Assembly (NCBI GenBank): GCA_937934465.1 | Contig: CALGZO010000229.1 | Location: 1 to 11,238 of the forward strand | From: an uncultured Fimbriimonadales bacterium | Lineage (GTDB): Bacteria; Armatimonadota; Fimbriimonadia; Fimbriimonadales; GBS-DC | DNA: 11,238 nucleotides | Direction of reading: 5' to 3' | Shown here: positions 5,061-11,238 of the stretch, piece by piece | Numbering within the stretch: the first letter of the stretch is position 1 | Layout of the letters: every line of letters starts with the position of its first letter | Program-made: the position numbers and the translations under genes | The notes under the pieces: model-generated | What the model was told of the DNA's origin: nothing | The model's database searches: none | The model's input: only the letters and a program-made list of their open reading frames with translations

Positions 5061-7052
5061 TCACTCGCAGCCAAACCCAAACTCGAACAACACCACAAGT
5101 AGGTCGGCGTCGTCGACAACCCCGTCAGCGTTCAAATCCGCTTGCGAGTCGCTCTCTCCAAAGGCGAAGAGCAACGACAGCAGGTCTGTATCATCAACAC
5201 AGCCGTCGCCGTTCACATCGCCCAACGGAAATGGGTTCCGAACAGTGAAGAGCATTCCGTCGCTGCGCGTGAAGGCTATCCGTTGTCCGCCGAGCGCGGT
5301 CACGATATTATTGATAGCGGAGTCCATCTCCAGTCCCGTTGCGCTCGTGTCTTGGCGAACGAGTACGCCGTCGGCAACGCGCCATATCAAGAGCTGTCCT
5401 GCTTCATCGCCTGTGATGAGATAGCGTCCGTTCGGAGTGAGTTGCGCGGCGAGGATGGGCGACGAATCGCTGGAGATTGTCTGCAGGACGCTCAGGTCGG
5501 GTAGGCGCACGATTGCGACGCGGTCTCGCAGGTTGACCGCGGCAAGGCGTCGGTCGTAGGTCACGGTCAACCCTCTCCCGACGCCTGTGAACGCAATCGC
5601 CCGCTCCTGCTGATTCTGCGCAGTGTCCCAGAGTAGGAGGTTGCCCTCCGCGTCGAGGATTAGACATCGCTGGTTGTCAACCCAGCGCACTCCCCACACC
5701 TCACTGGAACGCGCGACCGAGCGGCGCGAGTTGTTCGGCAAGTTATAGAATGTGACATAATTGCCGATTGCTGCAGCCAGCTGCGCGCCGTTTGGTGAAA
5801 ACTCCAGCTGCCTTACCCCGCCCGTGTAGAACTTGTTCAGCCACTGATTTGTGCGGAGGTTGTATATCCCCAGATTTTGGGTTCTTCCCCCGATGGCGAT
5901 GATTGCCTCGTCAGCTGGCGAGAACGCCACCGAACGGACAGGGATTAACGCCCACACGCCGCCACGAAGCGCGCCCGTAGCTGCGTCCCAGATGCGCACA
6001 AACTCTTGGTTCACTGTTGCGAGTTGTGCGTCGCTGGGGGAGGCGACCAAATCACTAATCGGTCCCACGAAGCTGGAGAGTTCGTTGACGATGCTAAGCC
6101 CCTCCACCTGCCAGAGGCGCGTGAAATAGCGGTTGGTTATCAAGAAATAGTTCGGTTGGGGCGACGCCTCGACATCATATGCGACGAAGTCGCGCTGTTG
6201 CAGGGGCGTGAGGGTCGCCGCGTCCCACAGGATGATCGCGTCCGCGTGAGCGCTGACCAGAAATCGCCCGTCGCGGGTGAAGGTCAGCCCATTCAGGGCT
6301 TCCGCGTTGTAAATCGCTTGGCGCATCAGCGCCCCGTCGGCAACACGCCAGATGCGGATTTCCTTACTTGGGAAGTAGTGGGTAGCCAGCCACTGACCGT
6401 CGGGCGAGAACGAAGCCGCTGCAGCAGCATTATAGAACGGGAGCGCCAGCGGAATGACACGGAGCAGCGCGCCGTCAGGGAAACTCCACAGGTGAATGTC
6501 CCGTATGCTCACGGTGGCAAGAATCGCGCCGTTGGGCGCGAAGAGACAACGCTGCACATTGGCATGCACGAAGGTACGCACAATCGCGCCGTCCGAGAGG
6601 CGCGTGGTCTGCACGAAGTTGCCATCGGAACTCACCAGATAACGCCCATCAGGCGAGAAGGCGAGGGCGGCGATGGGGCTTGCGTGCGGGTAGATAACCT
6701 GCATGGGCAGACCGTCCGCAACACGCACCACCCAGATGGCAGCGACCTGTGTGCCCACAGCTAAGAGGCTGCCGTCGGGAGAGAAAGCGACCGTTTTCGC
6801 ACGGTCGAAGTCGGGAAGACGGATTTCGCGCTCCACCAACCCATCGCGCACGCGCACAATCGGCACGACGATTCCTGCGCCTGCAATCGCGACACGTTCG
6901 CCATCGGGCGAGAAGGTCGCTTGGTGGAGGCTTCGGCACGCGCCCGCGCGCGCCCACACCTGAGTCAGAACATCTTGCGCCACAAGCGTCGCGCTCAGCG
7001 ACGCCGCCGTAAACACTGCGCCCAAGCGTCTCCATACACAGATTGCTCTCAT
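5061..7052 (-). CDS. Secreted WD40 double-propeller protein with C-terminal dockerin-type calcium repeats (downstream paralogue)
   Basis: The 663-residue protein begins with a signal peptide (basic MRAICVWRRL, hydrophobic core, likely cut after Ala25). It then carries about 14 blades marked by motifs such as ATFSPDGERVAI, VAFSPDGSLLAV, LAFSPDGRYLVS, ASFSPDGQWLAT, LEFSPNGAQLAA and LTPNGRYLIT, with blade-closing strands like IRIWRVADG, IILWDAATL and VRIWDAATG. Fourteen blades suit two seven-bladed beta-propellers. Residues about 611-660 hold two dockerin-like loops, GDVNGDGCVDDTDLL and ADLNADGVVDDADLL, predicted to bind calcium. The blades near the middle (residues 290-320) and residues 470-510 are degenerate. 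WD40 propellers are binding scaffolds; no catalytic motif is seen. It follows its paralogue by ten bases, with a Shine-Dalgarno sequence lying over the upstream stop. Ligand and cohesin partner are unknown; none is in the window. Confidence 0.88.
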   Translation of the reverse strand: MRAICVWRRLGAVFTAASLSATLVAQDVLTQVWARAGACRSLHQATFSPDGERVAIAGAGIVVPIVRVRDGLVEREIRLPDFDRAKTVAFSPDGSLLAVGTQVAAIWVVRVADGLPMQVIYPHASPIAALAFSPDGRYLVSSDGNFVQTTRLSDGAIVRTFVHANVQRCLFAPNGAILATVSIRDIHLWSFPDGALLRVIPLALPFYNAAAAASFSPDGQWLATHYFPSKEIRIWRVADGALMRQAIYNAEALNGLTFTRDGRFLVSAHADAIILWDAATLTPLQQRDFVAYDVEASPQPNYFLITNRYFTRLWQVEGLSIVNELSSFVGPISDLVASPSDAQLATVNQEFVRIWDAATGALRGGVWALIPVRSVAFSPADEAIIAIGGRTQNLGIYNLRTNQWLNKFYTGGVRQLEFSPNGAQLAAAIGNYVTFYNLPNNSRRSVARSSEVWGVRWVDNQRCLILDAEGNLLLWDTAQNQQERAIAFTGVGRGLTVTYDRRLAAVNLRDRVAIVRLPDLSVLQTISSDSSPILAAQLTPNGRYLITGDEAGQLLIWRVADGVLVRQDTSATGLEMDSAINNIVTALGGQRIAFTRSDGMLFTVRNPFPLGDVNGDGCVDDTDLLSLLFAFGESDSQADLNADGVVDDADLLVVLFEFGFGCE

Positions 7053-7057
7053 AGTCG

Positions 7058-7064
7058 TCTCCTC
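7058..7064 (-). promoter_or_regulatory. Shine-Dalgarno GAGGAGA overlapping the upstream stop codon
   Basis: On the minus strand GAGGAGA lies five bases before the ATG at 7052 and shares bases with the TGA at 7065-7063 of the upstream gene. This supports the chosen start and implies that the two WD40 genes are translated from one message, with coupling. Confidence 0.7.
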
Positions 7065-9099
7065 ACTGACCGAACACCAACAGCACGGCGAGCAAATCGG
7101 CGTCGTCTACAGTGCCGTCGTAGTTGACATCGCCGAGCAAGTTTGTGCCAGAGTTGCCGAAGTTGAGCAGCACAATCAGTAGGTCGGCGTCGTCTACCAC
7201 GCCGTCGCCGTTCAGGTCGGGGTAGAAAGGATTACGAGCGACAGCGACAGCGCCATCCGCGCGCCCTAACACCAGATGTTTGCCGTCGCTGGAGAATAAC
7301 AGGGTATGGGCGTCGGTCATCAGACCGCCGAATTCCACCCAAGACTGCCATGTATCCGTGCGCCAGAACCGCAAGCTGCGGTTGCTGCTGCTCACTGCCA
7401 GCGCACGCCCATCAGCAGTGAACGCTGCGCCGCGCGGGGAACCGTTCACGGTAATTTCGTGTAATACATTCTCTTGCCAACGCCATACATACAGACGATT
7501 GTTGAAGCCGACTATCGCCAGCGCGCGTCCGTCGGGCGAGAAGTTTAGAGACAACACGCCCCAAGGGAAGGAAGGGCTTCCAAGCACCGCCAAGCGTGCG
7601 CCCGTTTCGGCGTCCCAGATAGCGAACTGATCGGTGGTCAGGGCGGCGATGTAGCGTCCGTTAGGCGCATAAGCCGCTTGCCTACCGCCCGCGCCGATTG
7701 CGCGCTCGAACAGGACGCCATCGGACAACAGCCTCCAGACAGCGACCCCACCCCGCGCCCACGGCGCTGCGTAGAGACGACTTCCGTCCGGCGAGAAACC
7801 TAACGCGCTCCCTGTGCGCAGCGATGAGTTCCCCACAGGGATTTCAAGCCACGGCGCGTAAGTGGCGCGCTCGCGCACGGCGACGGCGTTTGTGTCGCGC
7901 AAGGCAATCGCAATCCACTGCCCCGTCGGGTCAATCGCCAACGATGCCACGCCGCTGCGCTCCTGAAACTCTGGCGCCACAGGCGCGCCTGTGAAGCAGT
8001 CCCACTGATAGAGCCTGCCTGTGCTGGGGGAACCCGCGTATACCGTGCGCAAGTCGTGAGACAGTTGCAGAACAGGTAGCTCATCACGCATTCGGAGAAG
8101 GTTGTCCACACGCGCGCCCGTATCGAGCCTGCGTATCGGCAGGAGACTGTTCTCGCTTGCCTCAATCCAATATTGTCCGTCGGGCGAGAACGCCACTACC
8201 GTCACGCTCGCATCGGGCGTGTCGGTGTCGGGATAGGGTGGGTACAATCGCGTCAGGTCGCTCAGGCGCCACACATGCACGCCCGGTTGGGGCAAGCTGA
8301 CGCCTACCGCCAAGTGCTGTCCATCGGGGGTGAACGCCGCGCGGAGCGCGCGCGCAGGCGTCTGCAACGACGCGATTGGCGCGCCTGTGCTAAGCGAGAT
8401 GAGGCGCACTGTGTTGTCGGTGAAACCCACAAGCGCCAAGAGTTGCCCGTCGGGCGACAACGCCGATTGGCAGTCTGGTATCGCGCCGAAACTGTAGCGA
8501 CGCACCAGAGAGACGCCGTTGACATTCCAAATACAGACTTCCCCGTCAGGCGCGGCGGACACCACATGCTCGCTGTCAGGAGTAAAATGCACCGACGAAA
8601 CTTCGCGCGTATGGTGCGACCACTGGCGCACGATGGAGCCGTCGGAGCGTCGCAACAGATAGACACGATTGAGTCCCCTCGCGCCAACGGCGAGATATTC
8701 ACCGTTGGGTGACACCGCTATCGCCGTGGGGCTGTCGCTTCCCAGCGAGCGGGTCCAAACCTGCACGCCGCGGCGGGCGTCGTAAAGCGCCACGCTCGAT
8801 TCCAGCGCAGCTGCAAGCCACTGCCCGTCGGAGCTGTAGGCGATGGCTCGGTAAAACTGGTTCGGGGGCGACGCGATTTCACGAATCACACCGCGTGTGC
8901 TGAAATCGTGTAGGCTAATCTTGTTATAGCTGCTCACTGCGACGATGTCGTCTGTAGGCGAGAAAGCGATGTCGCTGACCTCGCGCCACGCGCCGCCCAG
9001 CATCCAACGAATTTCAAGAGCGGGCTGAGCAATCGCTCCAGCCAAGCTCCCTACCAACGCAAAAAGCGCGCCCATTCGCTTGCATAGCCGCCATGCCAT
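7063..9099 (-). CDS. Secreted WD40 double-propeller protein with C-terminal dockerin-type calcium repeats (upstream paralogue)
   Basis: The 678-residue protein has a signal peptide (MAWRLCKRMGALFALVGSLA, likely cut after AIA at residue 24) and 14 blade motifs that I could count in order. They run from IAFSPTDDIVAV, IAYSSDGQWLAA and IAVSPNGEYLAV through VHFTPDSEHVVS, AAFTPDGQHLAV and LGFSPDGSRLYA to LNFSPDGRALAI, AAFTADGRALAV and LLFSSDGKHLVL. That number equals two seven-bladed propellers. Residues 628-642 (DLNGDGVVDDADLL) and 656-671 (GDVNYDGTVDDADLL) are dockerin-type calcium loops, the second ending at the C-terminus. It is the first gene of the pair and shares architecture and the NPF linker before the dockerin with its downstream paralogue, so the pair most likely arose by tandem duplication. 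An SD and a TATAAT box precede the ATG at 9099. It acts outside the cytoplasm; its ligand is unknown. Confidence 0.88.
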   Translation of the reverse strand: MAWRLCKRMGALFALVGSLAGAIAQPALEIRWMLGGAWREVSDIAFSPTDDIVAVSSYNKISLHDFSTRGVIREIASPPNQFYRAIAYSSDGQWLAAALESSVALYDARRGVQVWTRSLGSDSPTAIAVSPNGEYLAVGARGLNRVYLLRRSDGSIVRQWSHHTREVSSVHFTPDSEHVVSAAPDGEVCIWNVNGVSLVRRYSFGAIPDCQSALSPDGQLLALVGFTDNTVRLISLSTGAPIASLQTPARALRAAFTPDGQHLAVGVSLPQPGVHVWRLSDLTRLYPPYPDTDTPDASVTVVAFSPDGQYWIEASENSLLPIRRLDTGARVDNLLRMRDELPVLQLSHDLRTVYAGSPSTGRLYQWDCFTGAPVAPEFQERSGVASLAIDPTGQWIAIALRDTNAVAVRERATYAPWLEIPVGNSSLRTGSALGFSPDGSRLYAAPWARGGVAVWRLLSDGVLFERAIGAGGRQAAYAPNGRYIAALTTDQFAIWDAETGARLAVLGSPSFPWGVLSLNFSPDGRALAIVGFNNRLYVWRWQENVLHEITVNGSPRGAAFTADGRALAVSSSNRSLRFWRTDTWQSWVEFGGLMTDAHTLLFSSDGKHLVLGRADGAVAVARNPFYPDLNGDGVVDDADLLIVLLNFGNSGTNLLGDVNYDGTVDDADLLAVLLVFGQ

Positions 9100-9106
9100 G
9101 CTGAAA

Positions 9107-9125
9107 CCCTCCGCTGGCTATTATA
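9107..9125 (-). promoter_or_regulatory. -10 element and ribosome binding site of the WD40 gene pair
   Basis: On the minus strand TATAAT (9125-9120) matches the -10 consensus and GGAGGG (9112-9107) lies seven bases before the ATG at 9099. The leader would be short, roughly 15 bases. A -35 at the expected distance is weak. Confidence 0.6.
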
Positions 9126-9129
9126 CACC

Positions 9130-9162
9130 ATTTTGGCAGTCAGTCCCAGCGATTTTGGCAGT
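9130..9162. repeat. Direct repeat ATTTTGGCAGT with 22-base period in the divergent promoter region
   Basis: Two identical 11-base copies, 9130-9140 and 9152-9162, start 22 bases apart, about two helical turns. The first copy lies within the spacer of the WD40 promoter and both sit between the two divergent -10 boxes. This layout is common for operators bound by a dimer or two copies of a regulator. No known regulator motif was recognised. Confidence 0.5.
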
Positions 9163-9201
9163 GGATGGTCGACGAACCATAGGAATCCTCCGTGAATAAA
9201 G

Positions 9202-9220
9202 TATAATTGAAGCAGGGGGA
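9202..9220 (+). promoter_or_regulatory. -10 element and ribosome binding site of the M48 peptidase gene
   Basis: TATAAT at 9202-9207 is a perfect -10 match and AGGGGGA at 9214-9220 is a Shine-Dalgarno sequence six bases before the ATG at 9227. The message would have a very short leader. No convincing -35 is visible. Confidence 0.6.
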
Positions 9221-9226
9221 AAAGCC

Positions 9227-10843
9227 ATGAGCCAGTTGAGAGCATCCTCGATGCTTGTCATCGTGGCGCTGCTGGGTTTGGTGTATGCGATAGGCGCGCT
9301 GGTGCTGACTCATCTCGAAGTACCAGTAGGCGCAGCGCTCGCCGCCAGCGCCATGTTCGCGATAGCAGTGGTCGGATTGCAGTACCTGATTGCCCCGTAC
9401 CTGATCGACTGGATTCTGCAAGTTCGCTGGACACATCCGTCGGAGGTCGGTTTAGAGTTTGCCGAGTGGTATGCCCAGGTTTGTCGTCAGCTGCGCTTGC
9501 CGCAGCCCCGACTGGGCATTATCGAGGACGGCATGCCGAACGCTTTCACCTACGGGCACGGTCCTTGGAACGGGCGTGTGGTGATTACGCGCGGACTGTT
9601 GCAGACCTTAGACCCCGACGAAGTGCAAGCGGTCGTTGCCCACGAGCTGGGACACATCCGCCATCTGGATTTCATCGTGATGACGCTGGTGCAGGCGTTG
9701 GTGCTGGTGCTGTGGAGCCTGTATCATCTTGCGCGCGCCCGTCGCAGCAACAACAGTCTCTATGTGATTGTGGCGGCGTATGTGGGGTACTGGCTGAGCT
9801 ACTTTATCTCGCTTCTGTTCTCGCGCGTGCGTGAGTATATGGCGGACTATGCCTCGGCGCAGATTATGCGTTCGGGCAATCCCTTATCGCGTGCGCTGGT
9901 GAAGATTGCCTACGGCTTGGCGCAGACGAGCGCGGTGCAGTCGGAGGCGGCGGACGCGGCGACGGCGCGTCGTCAATCGGCGACGGCGAACATGCGTGCG
10001 CTCGGCGCGATGGGCATCGCCTCCGCCGCGTCGATCCGCGCCGCAGTCGCGTGGCAAAACAACTCAGGTCAGCCCGATCATCGGCAGTTCATCCGCGCGG
10101 CGCGCTGGGACTTGTATAACCCGTGGGCGAAAATCGCCGAGCTGGTCTCCACGCACCCGCTGGTGGCGCACCGCGTGAAAGCGCTTCAAACCCACAACCG
10201 CCTCTGGAACGAGCCGAACGAGTATGACTTCAGCCAAATCGCGCCCGAGCCGTATCAGCGCATGGGGCGCGACCTGTTGCTGTTCGGGTTGCCGTGGCTG
10301 GGCGCGCTGCTTGGGCTGGGGTTCGTGGCGGCGCTGCCGAGCATGGGCGGCGCATGGTGGTACCTGCTGCCTGCTGCAGGGTGGCTACTGGGCGAGTTCG
10401 TGCGTTTGTTGAATGTCTACCCCACCGATTATCGCCCTGCGCAGGTCATCGATATGCTGGGGCTGGTGCAGGTGTCGCACCTGTCGCCTCACGCGGTGAT
10501 GCTGGAGGGCGAACTGACAGGACGCTTGGAAGCGGGCTTTTTCTGGGCGAACGACTTCATCCTGCAGGACGAGACGGGCTTCATCGCTGTGATTTACCGC
10601 CAGCCGTTCGGCGTGTTGTTTGAGACGCTGTTCGGCGTGTTGGCTGCGCCTGCGCTGATTGGCAAGCGCGTGCGGATTTACGGCTGGTATCGGCGGTTCG
10701 GCGCGCCGTTCGTGGAAATCGACCGCATCGAACTGCAGGACGGTTCGGGCAGAGTGTTCCGTTGCTATCTGCGCCCGTTCGCGACAGCAATCAGCCTGCT
10801 CGGCGCTATCGGCTTGCTCCTACTGGGCTTCCTGCTGGGCTAA
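9227..10843 (+). CDS. M48 family (HtpX-like) membrane zinc metallopeptidase with extra C-terminal domain
   Basis: The 538-residue protein contains the zinc protease motif HELGH (His139, Glu140, His143) and a downstream third ligand in SRVREYMADYAS (Glu203), then STHPLVAHRVKAL (308-320), all in M48 order. Membrane segments are likely at about 8-28, 36-60, 149-168, 177-198, 350-370, 376-395 and 518-537, placing it in the inner membrane with the catalytic domain facing the cytoplasm as in HtpX. HtpX-type proteases degrade damaged membrane proteins. HtpX is usually about 290 residues; this one is some 250 longer. The extension (from about residue 325) has two membrane helices, a beta-rich soluble stretch at about 410-505 (including VMLEGELTGRLEAGFFWAND and GKRVRIYGWYRRFGAPFVEI) and a final helix. 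The stretch is reminiscent of an OB-like or NfeD-like fold, but that is only a guess. The SD before the ATG supports the start. Confidence 0.9.
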   Translation: MSQLRASSMLVIVALLGLVYAIGALVLTHLEVPVGAALAASAMFAIAVVGLQYLIAPYLIDWILQVRWTHPSEVGLEFAEWYAQVCRQLRLPQPRLGIIEDGMPNAFTYGHGPWNGRVVITRGLLQTLDPDEVQAVVAHELGHIRHLDFIVMTLVQALVLVLWSLYHLARARRSNNSLYVIVAAYVGYWLSYFISLLFSRVREYMADYASAQIMRSGNPLSRALVKIAYGLAQTSAVQSEAADAATARRQSATANMRALGAMGIASAASIRAAVAWQNNSGQPDHRQFIRAARWDLYNPWAKIAELVSTHPLVAHRVKALQTHNRLWNEPNEYDFSQIAPEPYQRMGRDLLLFGLPWLGALLGLGFVAALPSMGGAWWYLLPAAGWLLGEFVRLLNVYPTDYRPAQVIDMLGLVQVSHLSPHAVMLEGELTGRLEAGFFWANDFILQDETGFIAVIYRQPFGVLFETLFGVLAAPALIGKRVRIYGWYRRFGAPFVEIDRIELQDGSGRVFRCYLRPFATAISLLGAIGLLLLGFLLG

Positions 10844-10851
10844 GCCATCAA

Positions 10852-10913
10852 GCCTGTCATTCCCTCACGGTTCCCCCGACTTACAGGGGGAACCTGAAGG
10901 AGGGGGATGAGGC
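10852..10913. repeat. Long imperfect palindrome with a perfect 9-bp core stem, possible terminator or dispersed element
   Basis: GGTTCCCCC (10869-10877) and GGGGGAACC (10886-10894) form a perfect stem round an eight-base loop. Outside it TCATTCCCTC (10857-10866) can pair with GAGGGGGATGA (10900-10910), with one bulged G and a G-T pair, and GCC (10852-10854) with GGC (10911-10913). It begins nine bases after the M48 stop, where a terminator would sit, but lacks a T-run in either direction. The nested arms also look like a REP- or MITE-like dispersed palindrome. Confidence 0.55.
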
Positions 10914-10944
10914 GAGGACACAGAAAACGCCCTAATTTCTCGAT

Positions 10945-10975
10945 GGTTCCCCTGTATAGAGCTTCCTGCAGGCTC
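10945..10975. repeat. Third copy of the palindrome arm plus a small hairpin in the convergent gap
   Basis: GGTTCCCCTGT (10945-10955) is complementary to ACAGGGGGAACC (10883-10894), with one G unpaired, so it could compete with the core stem of the upstream palindrome. Just after it, GAGCTT and AGGCTC (10959-10975) form a six-pair hairpin with a five-base loop. The rest of the 190-base gap 10844-11033 shows no gene. Confidence 0.35.
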
Positions 10976-11033
10976 AGACAACTGCCTTCCCAGACCACTG
11001 TGTAAGACGCCATTTTGCAGACGCTACTCGATG

Positions 11034-11238
11034 CTAAAACGCCTCCGCCTCACCCAGCGGCGGTTCGGGGGCAAACAGCAGCACACATCCGTAGAATCCT
11101 ATCGCCGCCCACGCAGGCACGCTCACGCCACGCAACGCAGGAACCCAATCCCCACTGAAAGTCAGCGCAACCCACTTCTGCCACGCGCATAGACCCTCCA
11201 CTAACCCTACTCCCACACCCTGCGAGAGCCAAAACCAG
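11034..11238 (-). CDS. C-terminal part of a membrane protein, 5' part outside the window
   Basis: The minus strand is open from the window edge (first full codon at 11237) to a TAG at 11036-11034, giving 67 residues that start WFWLSQGVGVGLVEGLCAWQ and end APEPPLGEAEAF. The composition (many Trp, Gly, Val, one clear hydrophobic helix in PAWAAIGFYGCVLLFA) suits the tail of a polytopic membrane protein with a short acidic end. The style, an amphipathic stretch followed by a last helix, is reminiscent of the end of the competence domain of ComEC/Rec2 proteins. With so little sequence this is only a lead. A GTG at 11216 could start a 60-residue protein, but continuation past the edge is more likely. 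It is convergent with the M48 gene. The alternative frame (11050-11232) has a less protein-like composition. Confidence 0.55.
   Translation of the reverse strand, partial: WFWLSQGVGVGLVEGLCAWQKWVALTFSGDWVPALRGVSVPAWAAIGFYGCVLLFAPEPPLGEAEAF

Noticed and set aside
6006..6764. Plus-strand open frame of 252 codons opposite the downstream WD40 gene
   Set aside because: The minus strand encodes regular WD40 blades here; repeats in the shadow mirror the blade periodicity only.
5090..7215. Repeated DNA stretches such as GGTCGGCGTCGTC near 5102, 7100 and 7182
   Set aside because: They encode the VDDADLL loops of the four dockerin-type repeats, so they are explained by protein homology and not by a separate DNA element.
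11050..11232. Alternative 60-codon minus-strand frame at the right edge
   Set aside because: The frame ending at 11034 has a better membrane-protein composition and is open to the window edge; the two cannot both be real.

Overview
The window is about 60% GC and compactly coded on both strands. It looks like a chromosomal segment of a bacterium with a type IV pilin/secretion-like prepilin carrying an H-X9-DG motif and secreted WD40 proteins ending in dockerin-type calcium-binding repeats. That combination, with an LCP-family protein and a mixture of apparently leaderless and Shine-Dalgarno starts, fits Armatimonadota (possibly a Fimbriimonadia-like lineage) best. The assignment is an inference from protein style only.

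Left part, minus strand (1-2210): a 435-residue protein with a HEPN-type RX4H motif is followed, through a 4-base ATGA overlap, by a 179-residue PIN-domain protein with all four acidic positions. A small membrane protein, cut by the window edge, follows 25 bases later. The HEPN-PIN pair is the best candidate for an undescribed system: two putative ribonuclease domains, translationally coupled, with no recognisable DNA-binding antitoxin. Its base composition is clearly lower in GC than the genes around it.

Centre left, plus strand (2263-4992): a divergent promoter region of 52 bases separates the HEPN gene from three overlapping genes. These encode an LCP (LytR-CpsA-Psr) cell-envelope protein, a prepilin-like protein with an H-X9-DG motif, and an ornithine cyclodeaminase/mu-crystallin family enzyme. 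The overlaps (4 and 29 bases) imply one transcript, although no shared pathway is obvious.

Centre right, minus strand (5061-9099): two tandem paralogous secreted proteins. Each has a signal peptide, about 14 WD40-like blades (enough for two seven-bladed propellers) and a C-terminal pair of dockerin-type calcium loops. The second start is coupled to the stop of the first gene.

Right part: a second divergent region (9100-9226) with a 22-base-spaced direct repeat leads to an M48 (HtpX-like) membrane metallopeptidase with an unusual extra C-terminal region. Downstream lies a 190-base convergent intergenic region dominated by a long imperfect palindrome. The window ends inside the C-terminal part of a minus-strand membrane protein.

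No tRNA, rRNA, CRISPR array, transposase or complete mobile element was recognised.
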